Source: Actinomycetospora chiangmaiensis DSM 45062 (GTDB taxonomy: Bacteria; Actinomycetota; Actinomycetes; Mycobacteriales; Pseudonocardiaceae). Taken from it: a stretch of 64,000 bases of DNA. A model generated the notes under the pieces. That model did no database searches and was not told the origin of the DNA. It was given only the letters and a program-made list of their open reading frames with translations. The position numbers and the translations under genes were made by a program. The stretch spans positions 1 through 64,000 of the forward strand of contig NZ_KB903223.1 in the NCBI RefSeq assembly GCF_000379625.1, in the 5' to 3' direction. Position 1 is the first letter of the stretch, and every line of letters starts with the position of its first letter. Of the stretch, positions 48,497 to 57,241 are shown piece after piece.

Positions 48497-48850
48497 ATGC
48501 CCCGCACGCCCCTGTCCGTCCGCACGCGCCTGCGTGGCGCCACCGCCACCGTGCTCGGCGGCGCCGCCCTGTCCGCCGCCGTCGCCCTCGGCGCCGCCCC
48601 CGCCGCCCAGGCCGCCCCGTCCGTGAACTGGGACGCCGTCGCCCAGTGCGAGTCGTCCGGCAACTGGGCCGCCGACACCGGGAACGGCTTCTTCGGCGGA
48701 CTGCAGTTCACCTCCTCCACCTGGCAGGCCTTCGGCGGGAGCGGGAACCCGCAGGACGCGTCGCGGGAACAGCAGATCGCGGTCGCCGACCGGGTCCTCG
48801 CGGGCCAGGGCATCGGCGCCTGGCCGGTCTGCGGCGCGCGCGGCCTCTGA
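48497..48850 (+). CDS. Resuscitation-promoting factor-like transglycosylase
   Basis: This is 117 aa from ATG 48497. A signal peptide ends near residue 40 (AAPAAQA/AP). The mature protein is a single Rpf domain: [20 protein letters not shown] with catalytic Glu52, then [18 protein letters not shown] and [18 protein letters not shown]. Two Cys (51 and near 113) form the expected disulfide. There is no LysM or G5 domain, so it is a minimal secreted Rpf that cleaves peptidoglycan glycan strands and can help cells leave dormancy. Its position beside the DevR island fits that role. Confidence 0.92.
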   Translation: MPRTPLSVRTRLRGATATVLGGAALSAAVALGAAPAAQAAPSVNWDAVAQCESSGNWAADTGNGFFGGLQFTSSTWQAFGGSGNPQDASREQQIAVADRVLAGQGIGAWPVCGARGL

Positions 48851-48919
48851 GTCCCGACGGCGGGTCCAACGGCCCGCCGACCGGGGACCGGCGCCCCGCC
48901 CGCCGGGCGTGGTCGCGGT

Positions 48920-48933
48920 GGTGACATGTCACC
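48920..48933. promoter_or_regulatory. 14-nt palindrome GGTGACATGTCACC
   Basis: It is a perfect palindrome, extended outward by GTCGCG on the left and CGCGAC on the right with a 3-nt offset. It ends 33 bp before the ATG at 48967 and looks like an operator. The binding protein is unknown. Confidence 0.45.
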
Positions 48934-48966
48934 GCGACGACCACGGCGACCTCGGAGGTGCCCGCG

Positions 48967-49587
48967 ATGGACGGGGAGCGACACACCAGCACGGTGCCGG
49001 AGGGCCTCCCGGTCCTCGCGGCGGGCCGCCATCGCAGCCCGGACCGCGGCTCCTGCGTGATGGAGTACGTCTCGGTGCTCGCGGGGATGCCGTGGGGCGA
49101 TCGGCCGCGCTGCACCGACCGCACGCTCGCGGAGCTCGCCTGGCGGGTCAACGACGACGTGCGCGCCGACGCGCGTCCGGCGCTGGCCGAGCTGGCGCCC
49201 CGCCTGGTCGGGGCGGTCGGCCGCCGCTCGGCGGCCGACGTCGTCGTCGCCGCGGTCGCCGAGGTCGCCCTCGAGCTCGCTCCGGGCGACCGGGTCGCGG
49301 CGCGGGTGCGGCGTCGGGCGCGGGCACGCCTCGCCCGTCGTCCGCGGTGGCCGTGGCTGCGGGCGGTCGCCCGGGCGGTCGGTGGGACCGGGCTGGACGA
49401 CGCGTACCTCCGGGTGATGTTCGCGGTCCACGGACTCGGGCGGCCGGAACGCGACGCGGCCCGGCTCCGGGCGCTGCACGCGGCCACGGAGGCCGTCCGC
49501 CGCCACGTGGGCGCCCGGGAGGCCCCGCGACCGGGCCCGGTGGCGACGCGCCCGTGCCCCGTGCCGGGTGGCGTCGGCGGCCGGTGA
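48967..49587 (+). CDS. Conserved hypothetical protein
   Basis: This is 206 aa from ATG 48967 with GGAGG upstream. The N-terminal block GRHRSPDRGSCVMEYVSVLAG, cited by its ends, followed by RPRCTDRTLAELAWRVND is a recurrent pattern in actinobacterial hypothetical proteins. The rest is Ala/Arg-rich helices. I know no function. A strong palindrome lies upstream. The gene is convergent with the debranching-enzyme-like gene (4 bp between stops). Confidence 0.7.
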   Translation: MDGERHTSTVPEGLPVLAAGRHRSPDRGSCVMEYVSVLAGMPWGDRPRCTDRTLAELAWRVNDDVRADARPALAELAPRLVGAVGRRSAADVVVAAVAEVALELAPGDRVAARVRRRARARLARRPRWPWLRAVARAVGGTGLDDAYLRVMFAVHGLGRPERDAARLRALHAATEAVRRHVGAREAPRPGPVATRPCPVPGGVGGR

Positions 49588-49591
49588 GGGA

Positions 49592-51664
49592 TCAGTCGAC
49601 CGGGACGACCCGGAGGCCGTCGTCGAGGAGCCCCGCGACCGACCAGCCACCGGCCTCGACGGCGAGGTCGACGCGGTGGTCCCCGATCCGCACGCCCCGG
49701 ACGGCGAACGGGAGGTGCTCGGCGGGCAGCACGGGGCCGCAGCGCACGGCACCCGCCGGCACGTCCGGGTCGAGCCGCAGCAGCGCACGGACCAGCGCCA
49801 CCGGCGCCGCGGCCGCCCACGCCTGCGGCCGGCACGAGGTCGGGTGGGGGACCGGGACACCGAACTCCGACCGGTCGAACCCGCAGAACAGCTCGGGGAG
49901 CCCGTGGTCGAGGACCGTGGCGGCATCGAGGAGCGCCCGGGCCAGCCGACGGCCCTCGGCGACGAAGCCGTACCGGACCAGACCGGCTACGCACAGCGCC
50001 GTGTCGTGGGGCCAGACCGAGCCGTTGTGGCAGCTCGTCGGGTCGTAGCCGCCCATCGTGCTCGCCAGGGTCCGGATGCCCCAGCCGGAGAACATCGCGG
50101 GGGAGAGCAGGTGGTCGGCGACGGCGCGCGCGTGCTCCTCGTCGACGACCCCGGTCCACAGGGCGTGGCCCATGGTCGAGGCCATGGCGTCGACCGGCCG
50201 CTTCGTGCCGTCGAGGGCGAGCGCGAAGCAGCCCCGCCGGGGTAACCAGAACCGCTCGTTGAACCGCCGGCGCAGGGCGCGGGCCCGCTCGCGCTGGTCG
50301 CGGGCGACCCCCGTCTCGCCGAGGGCGTCGGCCAGCGTCGCGCGGGCGCGGTGCGCCGCGTAGCCGTACGCCTGCACCTCGGCGAGGGCGATCGGCGGCT
50401 CGGCGGGCCGGCCGTCCGCGAAGCACACGGCGCCGTCGGAGTCCCTCCAGCCCCCGTGGCGTCCTCCCTCGGGGGACGCGGCCCGGTGCTCCACGAGCCC
50501 GTCCCCGTCGGGGTCGCCGTCGTCCCCGGTCCACGCGAGGGCCCGGTCGGCGTGCGGGACGAGCGCCTCGATCTCGGTCGTCATCCCCGTCCACCGCGCG
50601 AGCTCGCCGAGGACGACGACGAAGAGCGCCGTGGCGTCCGCGGTGCCGTAGTCCGTGTCGCCGGCCACGGGGGCGACGGGGCCGGAGGACGCGAAGCGGA
50701 TCCCGTGCGGGATGCGCCCGGGCTGCTCCTCGGTGCCGGGGTCGGTGCGGCGGCCCTGGTGGTCGGCCAGGGTGCGCAGCGTGCCGAGGGCCACCTCCGG
50801 GTCGACGGGCAGGAGCATGTGCGCCGTCAGCAGCGCGTCGCGGCCGACGAGCGTCATTGACCAGGGGACACCGGCGGCGAGGAGGGTCCGCCCCGGGTGG
50901 GCGGGGTCGACGATGCGCAACGCGGCGAGGTCCGCCATGCCGCGGGCGAGCGCACTCGCGAGGTCGCGGTCCGCCGTCTCGATCCGGGGCGTGGCGACGG
51001 TCGACCGCACGGGCCGGGCCGGGCGCCGGGCCGGCGCGCCCGACGGCCGGGTCGCGAGGAGCCGACGGTCGCCGACGACGACGTGCACGGTGACGGCCGC
51101 GTCCCACCGCCCGCGGGCGGGGACCTCCGCGTGCCACTCGAGCACACCGGGACGCGCCAGGGCACCGCCGTGCCCCCACACCTCCACCCGGTGCTCGTGC
51201 CCGTGCCGGTGGCCGCGGACGAGCAGGTGGCCCGGGCCGTCGACCGCCGTGGCCTCCTCCGCGGGACGGTCGTGCCCGGCCTTCACCGCGGACCGGTCCG
51301 CGAGGTCGACCCCCACGGCCAGGGTGACCGTGCAGCGCCGGGCGTGCGCGGTCCCGTTGCGCAGCGAGAACTCCTCGTGCATCCCCTCGTCGACCCGGCG
51401 CCGACGCACGAGCAGCAGCGCGGGCCCGCCCACGCCGTCGGGTGGTACGCGCAGGAGCACCGTTCCCGACGCCGGGTCCTCGGTCCCGGCGTGCACCGGG
51501 TCGCCCGCGCGCCCGTCGACCCGCAGCGTCCAGCGGCTGACGACGCGGAGACCGCGGACGAACAACCCGTGCGGACGGTCGGTGAGCAGGTCGCCCGACG
51601 CGTCGCCGACGCAGAACGTCGTCCCGTCGGCGAGGGTCAGACCGCCGCGGTCGAGGGCGGGCAC
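49592..51664 (-). CDS. Glycogen debranching enzyme-like (amylo-alpha-1,6-glucosidase family)
   Basis: This is 690 aa from GTG 51664. The N-terminal 200 residues form a beta-rich GDE_N_bis-type domain (TTFCVGDASGDLLTDRPHGL, then LFVRGLRVVSRWTLRVDG). The C-terminal (alpha/alpha)6 glucosidase-type domain has GVPWSMTLVGRDALLTAHML, GTADATALFVVVLGELARW and MGGYDPTSCHNGSVWPHDTA. Such proteins act on alpha-glucans or glucosylglycerate-like compounds, and the exact substrate is uncertain. The N-terminal domain alone is often annotated in actinobacterial amylo-alpha-1,6-glucosidases. Confidence 0.85.
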   Translation of the reverse strand: MPALDRGGLTLADGTTFCVGDASGDLLTDRPHGLFVRGLRVVSRWTLRVDGRAGDPVHAGTEDPASGTVLLRVPPDGVGGPALLLVRRRRVDEGMHEEFSLRNGTAHARRCTVTLAVGVDLADRSAVKAGHDRPAEEATAVDGPGHLLVRGHRHGHEHRVEVWGHGGALARPGVLEWHAEVPARGRWDAAVTVHVVVGDRRLLATRPSGAPARRPARPVRSTVATPRIETADRDLASALARGMADLAALRIVDPAHPGRTLLAAGVPWSMTLVGRDALLTAHMLLPVDPEVALGTLRTLADHQGRRTDPGTEEQPGRIPHGIRFASSGPVAPVAGDTDYGTADATALFVVVLGELARWTGMTTEIEALVPHADRALAWTGDDGDPDGDGLVEHRAASPEGGRHGGWRDSDGAVCFADGRPAEPPIALAEVQAYGYAAHRARATLADALGETGVARDQRERARALRRRFNERFWLPRRGCFALALDGTKRPVDAMASTMGHALWTGVVDEEHARAVADHLLSPAMFSGWGIRTLASTMGGYDPTSCHNGSVWPHDTALCVAGLVRYGFVAEGRRLARALLDAATVLDHGLPELFCGFDRSEFGVPVPHPTSCRPQAWAAAAPVALVRALLRLDPDVPAGAVRCGPVLPAEHLPFAVRGVRIGDHRVDLAVEAGGWSVAGLLDDGLRVVPVD

Positions 51665-51910
51665 CGCGACCTCCCGACCGTCGTGGCGGGGGCACCGGCG
51701 CGGACGGCGTCGATCCCGGCCGGCACCGCGAGGTCACGTTCGATCATGCGCGGCAGTCCACCGCCGGCGCGCCGCGAGGACCACGGTCCGACGGCCCCGC
51801 CGTGACCGCCGGAGGGCCCGTGGTCTCCACCCTCCCTCCACCCGGGGGTCGACGCCCCGGGGACGCCGCCCGACGACGCTGGTCCCCACCACGGACGGAA
51901 GGGGCGGGAC

Positions 51911-52408
51911 ATGAACGGGGCGTTCTCGGCGGTCATCGGGGTCGCGGTGCTGGGCTGGGTGATCTGGAACCAGGTGCGGGTCCGGGAGTTCACGCCGCGG
52001 CGGGTGCGCATCGCGGGCGTCCTCGGGATCGTCGGCGTGGTCGAGATCGCGCAGGCCACCGGGGTGGCGCAGGTGTCCACCCTCGGGTGGGCGCTCCTGG
52101 CGACCGGCCTCGTCGTCGGGGCGGTGCTCGGCGTGCTGCGGGCGGCGACGGTCAACCTGTGGGTCGCCGACGGCAGGGTCCTCACCCAGGGCCACTGGGT
52201 CACCGCCGCGCTGTGGCTGCTCGGCATCGGCGTGCACGTGGGACTGGACGCCCTGGCCGGCGTGGTCGCGCCGTCGGCGGCGACCCTGAACTCCTCGAGC
52301 ATCCTGCTGTTCATCGCGGTCGGCCTCGGGACCCAGGGGCTCGTGACCATGCAGCGGGCGCGCGCCCTGCCCGGCGCGCCGGCGATGACCCTCGAGCGGG
52401 TCCGCTGA
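51911..52408 (+). CDS. Multi-pass membrane protein
   Basis: This is 165 aa from ATG 51911 with GGAAGGGG upstream. Four or five hydrophobic segments are visible (AVIGVAVLGWVIWNQ, VLGIVGVVEIAQATG, LLATGLVVGAVLGVL, WVTAALWLLGIGVHVGL, ILLFIAVGLGTQGL). The basic REFTPRRVR loop and the overall plan resemble DUF1453/CcdC-like proteins. There is no catalytic motif. Function unknown. Confidence 0.7.
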   Translation: MNGAFSAVIGVAVLGWVIWNQVRVREFTPRRVRIAGVLGIVGVVEIAQATGVAQVSTLGWALLATGLVVGAVLGVLRAATVNLWVADGRVLTQGHWVTAALWLLGIGVHVGLDALAGVVAPSAATLNSSSILLFIAVGLGTQGLVTMQRARALPGAPAMTLERVR

Positions 52409-52437
52409 GCACGACGGTGCCGCTCCTGAGGGTGGAC

Positions 52438-52995
52438 TCAGCCGCAGAGGGAGCGGACGGCCCGCTCGAGACCGCGGCGGTGCAGCGTGTCGAGCGAGCG
52501 CGCGGCCGCGACCCGGACCGCCGCGGAGGTCACCGCGCCCCGGCAGGCCGGACCGGTGCGCACGGGCTGTGCGGCGGCCAGGGCGTCGATGAGGCGTGGG
52601 GTCACGGCGTCGAGGGTGGTGCGGACGCCGGCCAGGTCGGGGGAGGTGCGGGGCGCGGTCGCCGGGCGGTCGGTCCAGGCCTCGAGCAGGCCGTACTGCA
52701 CGACCTTGCTCGCCGCGATCTGGTCGCCCATCACCGCGGTCACCACCGCCGGGTCCAGCCGGCGGGCGGCGCCGGCCGCGGTCGCGGCGTCGAGGACGAC
52801 CTGCTCCCGCGGCGGGTCCTCGACGGCGCCCTTCGAGAGGTACTTCGAGGCGGCGACGGCGTCGGCGGTCGCGAGCCGGTCGGCGACCACCGCGACGACG
52901 GGCGCCCAGGCGTCCGCCGCGGCGTCCGGTCCCGTCGTGGCGCCGCACCCGGCGCAGCAGGCCAGGAGGGCGAGGAGGACCACCCGACGGATCAC
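52438..52995 (-). CDS. Secreted chorismate mutase (AroQ gamma class)
   Basis: This is 185 aa from GTG 52995. A signal peptide (RRVVLLALLACCAGCGA) with a possible lipobox Cys precedes the mature domain. The domain follows the exported *MtCM type: ADRLATADAVAASKYLSKG, then REQVVLDAATAAG, then VTAVMGDQIAASKVVQYGL and TSPDLAGVRTTLDAVTPRL. These all-helical dimers convert chorismate to prephenate outside the cytoplasm; the reason is unknown. The operator for the divergent alcohol dehydrogenase lies 54-71 bp from its start. Confidence 0.85.
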   Translation of the reverse strand: MIRRVVLLALLACCAGCGATTGPDAAADAWAPVVAVVADRLATADAVAASKYLSKGAVEDPPREQVVLDAATAAGAARRLDPAVVTAVMGDQIAASKVVQYGLLEAWTDRPATAPRTSPDLAGVRTTLDAVTPRLIDALAAAQPVRTGPACRGAVTSAAVRVAAARSLDTLHRRGLERAVRSLCG

Positions 52996-53048
52996 GGAAC
53001 AGCAGGGTAGGTGGCCGCCCGGACTCCCGACCACGGCGGGCTCCAACC

Positions 53049-53066
53049 TGAACTAAGCTCGGTTCA
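53049..53066. promoter_or_regulatory. TetR-type operator, TGAACT-N6-GGTTCA
   Basis: The inverted repeat TGAACTAAGCTCGGTTCA (18 nt) lies 20 bp before the alcohol dehydrogenase GTG. The same half-sites recur at 56264 and 56342. Confidence 0.6.
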
Positions 53067-53086
53067 ACTCTCGACGAGGAGGTCGC

Positions 53087-54109
53087 GTGCTCGCGTATCG
53101 GATGACCGCCCCCGGATCGGCCGAGCTGGTCGACGTGCCGCCGGCCGAGCCCGGCCCCGGACAGGTGCGCCTCGAGGTTCTCGCCGCGGGTGTCTGCCAC
53201 TCCGACCTCGCCGTCCTCCACGGCGGGGCCGCCGCACGGTGGACCCTGCCGTTCACGCTCGGCCACGAGGTCTGCGGACGGGTCGCGGCCCTCGGGGAGG
53301 GCGTCGGGGACCTGGCGGTGGGGGAGCAGGTCGTCGTGCACGCCCCGTTCGGGTGCGGGCACTGCCCGCGGTGCGCCATGGGCCGGACCAACGACTGCGA
53401 CGAGCGGGCGACGCTGCCCGCCGCGGGCCTGGGGCTCGGCATCGACGGCGGCATGGCCGAGGCGATGGTCGTCGACCGGGTCCGGCTCGTGTCCGCCGAG
53501 GGCCTGGACCCGGTGGTGGCGGCGACGCTGACCGACGCGGGCCTGACGTCGTACCACGCCGTGCACGGCAGCCGGGAGGCGCTCGCCGGACCGGACCCGC
53601 TCGCCGTCGTGATCGGCGTGGGCGGCCTCGGGCACCTCGCGATCGGTCTGCTGCGCGCGCTCGGGACGACGGTCGTCGCGGTCGACACCCGGGAGGAGGC
53701 GCTCGGCCTGGCCCGGGAGTGCGGGGCCGACGCCGCCGTGCTCCCGGCCGACGCGTCGGGAACGGTCCCGTCGCGTGGGGCCGACGTCGTGTTCGACTTC
53801 GCGGGCGCGCAGAGCAGCCTCGACCTGGCGGTCTCCCTGCTGCGGACGGCGGGGGAGCTCGTCGTCGTCGGGAGCGGCGGCGGCGCCGTGACCGTGTCGA
53901 AGCCGGGGGTGCTGCCCTCGGGGGCGGTGGTGCGCGTCCCGTTCTGGGGCTCCCGGCCGGAGCTCACGGCGGTCGTCGGAGCGGCCCGGGGCGGCGCCCT
54001 CACGCCCCGGACCACGACCTTCGCCCTCACCGACGCGGACCGCGCGTTCGCGCAGCTCCGCGAGGGGCGGCTGCTCGGACGCGCGGTCCTGGTCCCGGCA
54101 GGGATCTAG
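53087..54109 (+). CDS. Zinc-dependent alcohol dehydrogenase
   Basis: This is 340 aa from GTG 53087 with GAGGAGG upstream. MDR family: catalytic zinc ligands in GVCHSDL and LGHEVCG, structural zinc in CGHCPRCAMGRTNDC, and NAD(P) motif IGVGGLGHLA followed by Asp (VAVDTREE), suggesting NAD. It oxidises a primary or allylic alcohol, possibly the entry step of the downstream catabolic operon. The TAG stop shares bases with the TAG of the convergent SDR (CTAG at 54106-54109). Confidence 0.92.
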   Translation: MLAYRMTAPGSAELVDVPPAEPGPGQVRLEVLAAGVCHSDLAVLHGGAAARWTLPFTLGHEVCGRVAALGEGVGDLAVGEQVVVHAPFGCGHCPRCAMGRTNDCDERATLPAAGLGLGIDGGMAEAMVVDRVRLVSAEGLDPVVAATLTDAGLTSYHAVHGSREALAGPDPLAVVIGVGGLGHLAIGLLRALGTTVVAVDTREEALGLARECGADAAVLPADASGTVPSRGADVVFDFAGAQSSLDLAVSLLRTAGELVVVGSGGGAVTVSKPGVLPSGAVVRVPFWGSRPELTAVVGAARGGALTPRTTTFALTDADRAFAQLREGRLLGRAVLVPAGI

Positions 54110-54851
54110 CGGGCGGCCCAGCCGCCGTCGACGTAGAGCTCCGAGCCGGTGGTGTACGCGGAGTCGTCGCTCGCGAGGAACGCGACGGCGGCCGCCACCT
54201 CCTCCGGGTGACCGAGCCGGCCCATCGGGGTGTTGTCGAGCATCGCCCGGTGCCGGTCGGTGCCCTCGAACCGCTCCAGGAGGGGCGCGGTGCCGATGAA
54301 GGCGAGCACCACGGCGTTGACCCGCACCCCGCGCTGGGCCCAGTACAGCGCGGCGTTCATCGTCATCGCCCGCACGGCCCCCTTGGCGGCCGCGTAGGAG
54401 AAGCTGTTCGCGAGCCCGCCGGTCGTCCCGAGGATCGAGGCGACGTTGACGATCGCGCCGCCGCCGCTGTCCTCGATGAGCGGGCCGACGTGCGCCATGC
54501 CGAGCCAGGTGCCGAGCTGGTCGACCGCCACGACCTGGTCCCAGCGTTCGCGGGTCTCGGTCTCGACGGTGCCGAGACTCCCGATGCCGGCGTTGTTGAC
54601 GAGCCCGTGCGCACCGCCCCACCGGTCGCGCACGCGTCGACCGTGCGGGACCAGCCGTCGGCGTCGGCGACGTCCAGGACGGCGACGAGCGTGTCGCCGT
54701 CGAGGGCGTCCGCGAGGTCCTTCAGGGCCCCCTCGTCGACGTCGGTGAGCGCCACCGAGGCGCCCTCCTCGACGAGCCGTCGGGCGATCGCCGTCCCGAG
54801 ACCTCCGGTGGCGCCGGTCAGCACGACCCGGCGCCCCTCGAGTCCGCGCAT
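54106..54851 (-). pseudogene. SDR oxidoreductase, interrupted by a one-base frameshift
   Basis: From ATG 54851 the frame reads MRGLEGRRVVLTGATGGLG, with the Rossmann Gly motif, to DADGWSRTVDA. It then breaks. From 54633 another frame continues with VRDRWGGAHGLVNNAGIGS, catalytic SYAAAKGAV, and ends TTGSELYVDGGWAAR. One base appears missing at 54633/54634 (GAC GC then GTG CGC GAC). All SDR motifs are otherwise intact, so the lesion is recent or an artefact. It lies 5 bp after the transporter gene on the same strand and would belong to its operon. Confidence 0.85.
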
Positions 54852-54856
54852 CGGGG

Positions 54857-56197
54857 TCAGCGCTCCGCGGGCACGGGGGGTGTCCCGGCGTCCTCGGCGT
54901 GGAAGCCGTTGGCGAGCCGCTCCCCGGCGCTCTCCCGGATGGTGAGCAGCATCAGGAGCCCGACGGCCGCGGCGAGGACGGCGTAGAAGGCCGGGGCGAG
55001 GGTGACGCCGGTGGCCGCGACGAGCGCGGCCGCCACGAGGGAGGCGGTCCCGGTCCCGACGATGCCGCCGATGTTGAAGCCGAGGGACACCCCCGAGTAG
55101 CGCACCCGCGTCGGGAACAGCTCGGCGTACATCGTGTAGACGACGCCCTGCTGGATGGCGAAGGGCACGTTGAGGACGAGGGCGGCCACGATCGCGAGCA
55201 GGAGCGACCCCTGCTGCATGAGCCAGAAGCAGGGCACGGACAGGACGACGAAGCCGAGCATGCCGGTGGCGGCCACCCGCTTGCGGCCGAAGCGGTCGGA
55301 GAGGGCGCCGGCCCACGGGATGACTCCGATCGGCAGGACGATGATCAGCACCGTCAGCCACAGGCTGCTGGACAGCGGGTACTTGAGCACCCCCGAGAGG
55401 TGCACCACGAGGTAGACCGAGGCGAGGGCACCGGTCGTCAGCGTGGAGTACGCCAGGCCGATGAGCCGCAGCAGGCTCCCCTTGTGCTCACGGACGACCT
55501 CCGTGACCGGCGCCTTCGGCGGGGCCGCCTCCTCGACCATCTGCAGGAACAGCGGCGAGTCCTCCACCTTGAGCCGGTAGATCACGGCGGCCACGAGCAG
55601 CGGCGCGGCGAGGAGGAACGGGATGCGCCAGCCCCAGCTGGCCATCTGCTGGGCGGTCGTCAGGGCGCTCACGGTGCCCACGACGGCGGCGGCGCCGGCG
55701 AGGCCGATCGCGACGCCGATCGAGGTCGCGGACCCGAACAGGCCCCGTCGCTTCGACGGGGAGGACTCGGTGGACAGCGAGACGGCGCCGCCGACCTCCC
55801 CGCCCGCCGAGAGTCCCTGCAGCAGGCGCAGGACGGTCAGCAGGACGGGCGCCGCGACGCCGATGGAGGCGTAGGTCGGGAGGAGTCCGGTCAGCGCCGT
55901 CGCGACGCCCATGAGCGCGACCGTCGCGAGGAGCACCGTGCGGCGGCCCTTCCGGTCACCGAGGCGACCGAAGATCAGGCCGCCCACCGGCCGGATCACG
56001 TACGCCCCGGCGATCACGCCGAGGGTCGACAGCAGGGCGACGAAGCCCTGGGTGGCCGGGAAGAAGAGCTTCGCGAGGACCACCGCGAGGGACCCGTAGA
56101 TCGCGAAGTCGTAGTACTCGATGGCGGTGCCGACGGCCGCGGCCGTGCTGGCCCGGCGGGCGACCACCTCCCGGTCGGTCCGGGTGTTCGTCGTCAT
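54857..56197 (-). CDS. MHS-type MFS transporter
   Basis: This is 446 aa from ATG 56197 with GAAGGAG upstream. There are twelve predicted membrane helices. The signature VGTAIEYYDFAIYGSLA and GRLGDRKGRRTVLL in loop 2-3, and DRFGRKRVAATGML in loop 8-9, place it in the metabolite:H+ symporter family (ShiA/ProP-like). It probably imports an organic acid that the flanking catabolic genes degrade. It is divergent from the crotonase operon, with TGAACT/AGTTCA repeats in between. Confidence 0.9.
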   Translation of the reverse strand: MTTNTRTDREVVARRASTAAAVGTAIEYYDFAIYGSLAVVLAKLFFPATQGFVALLSTLGVIAGAYVIRPVGGLIFGRLGDRKGRRTVLLATVALMGVATALTGLLPTYASIGVAAPVLLTVLRLLQGLSAGGEVGGAVSLSTESSPSKRRGLFGSATSIGVAIGLAGAAAVVGTVSALTTAQQMASWGWRIPFLLAAPLLVAAVIYRLKVEDSPLFLQMVEEAAPPKAPVTEVVREHKGSLLRLIGLAYSTLTTGALASVYLVVHLSGVLKYPLSSSLWLTVLIIVLPIGVIPWAGALSDRFGRKRVAATGMLGFVVLSVPCFWLMQQGSLLLAIVAALVLNVPFAIQQGVVYTMYAELFPTRVRYSGVSLGFNIGGIVGTGTASLVAAALVAATGVTLAPAFYAVLAAAVGLLMLLTIRESAGERLANGFHAEDAGTPPVPAER

Positions 56198-56263
56198 GTG
56201 GCGCTCCTTCGCGCTCCGGCGCCGGGGACCCGTCGTCCTCCGACGGGACGTGACGGTAGACAC

Positions 56264-56281
56264 TGAACTGACATCAGTTCA
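56264..56281. promoter_or_regulatory. TetR-type operator, TGAACTGA-CA-TCAGTTCA
   Basis: Perfect 8-nt arms surround a 2-nt centre. It lies 67 bp upstream of the MFS start and about 90 bp upstream of the crotonase start. A looser copy (CGAACTGGGTTCGGCTCA) is at 56314. Confidence 0.65.
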
Positions 56282-56341
56282 AGTCCCGATTCCGCCGCCG
56301 CCAGGGTTGACATCGAACTGGGTTCGGCTCAAGCTTCGACC

Positions 56342-56354
56342 TGAACTCAGTTCA
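56342..56354. promoter_or_regulatory. Second half-site pair TGAACT-C-AGTTCA
   Basis: This is a 13-nt perfect palindrome with the same arms but a 1-nt centre, ending 14 bp before ATG 56369 and adjacent to the GGGAGG ribosome-binding site. Binding here would block the crotonase operon directly. Confidence 0.5.
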
Positions 56355-56368
56355 ACTTGGGAGGCCTG

Positions 56369-57157
56369 ATGGCAGTCGAGGACGACATCCAGTTCGAGCG
56401 CGACGGGCACATCGCCCGCGTCTGGTTCAACCGGCCGCACAAGCGCAACTGCATCACGGTGCCGATGCTGCACCGGCTCGACGAGATCATCACCGAGATC
56501 GAGTCCGACGACGAGATCCGGGCCGTGGTGGTCCGCGGCCGCGGCAACACCTTCTCCTCGGGCTTCGACCTGGACAGCCTGCAGTCGGACTTCATCGGCT
56601 CGAGCACCGCGATGGACGTCGCCGTCGTCTCGGCGAAGGTGTGCGACCGCTTCTACAACATGTCCAAGCCGTCCGTCGCGGTCCTCGAGGGCTACGTGAC
56701 CGCGGGTGGCTTCGAGGTCATGATCTCGTGCGACTTCGCCATCGCGGACGATGCCGCCCTCATCGGCGACTTCCACATCCGCCGGGCCCTGTTCGGCGGC
56801 GCCGGCCCGATCTACCGGCTGCCCCGCATGATCGGCATCCGCAAGACCAAGGAGCTCATGCTCACCGGCAAGCTCCTCACCGGCCAGGAGGCCGCAGCGT
56901 TCGACCTCGTCAACGCCAGCGCGCCGGCCGACCAGCTGGACGCGACGGTCGAGGAGTTCGTCTCCCACCTGACGGACAAGAGCCCGTTCCAGATGAAGCT
57001 CACGAAGATGGCCGTCGACCGCGGTCTGGACGCCGACATCGCGTCGCTGATGGTCCTCGAGCACCTCGCGGTCGGGGTCACGCTGAACTCCGACGACGCC
57101 GCCGAGGGCGTGTCCGCCTTCCTGGAGAAGCGCGACCCGAAGTGGACCGGCCGCTGA
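56369..57157 (+). CDS. Enoyl-CoA hydratase/isomerase-family protein
   Basis: This is 262 aa from ATG 56369 with GGGAGG upstream. Crotonase fold: oxyanion-hole segments TFSSGFDLDSL and EGYVTAGGFEVMISCDFA. The helix that usually carries the first catalytic Glu reads IGDFHIRRALFGGAG, so His136 is at that place. Chemistry may differ from simple hydration, for example isomerisation or C-C cleavage. The C-terminus ends FLEKRDPKWTGR, like the homologue at 3087. It is the first gene of the long rightward operon. Confidence 0.85.
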   Translation: MAVEDDIQFERDGHIARVWFNRPHKRNCITVPMLHRLDEIITEIESDDEIRAVVVRGRGNTFSSGFDLDSLQSDFIGSSTAMDVAVVSAKVCDRFYNMSKPSVAVLEGYVTAGGFEVMISCDFAIADDAALIGDFHIRRALFGGAGPIYRLPRMIGIRKTKELMLTGKLLTGQEAAAFDLVNASAPADQLDATVEEFVSHLTDKSPFQMKLTKMAVDRGLDADIASLMVLEHLAVGVTLNSDDAAEGVSAFLEKRDPKWTGR

Positions 57158-57241
57158 GCCGGTCGTGATCGACGCCGACGGCCCGCCCGGGCCGTCGGCG
57201 GGTCCGCCCGGGCCGACGACGATCCGGTGGGAAGGAACCCG

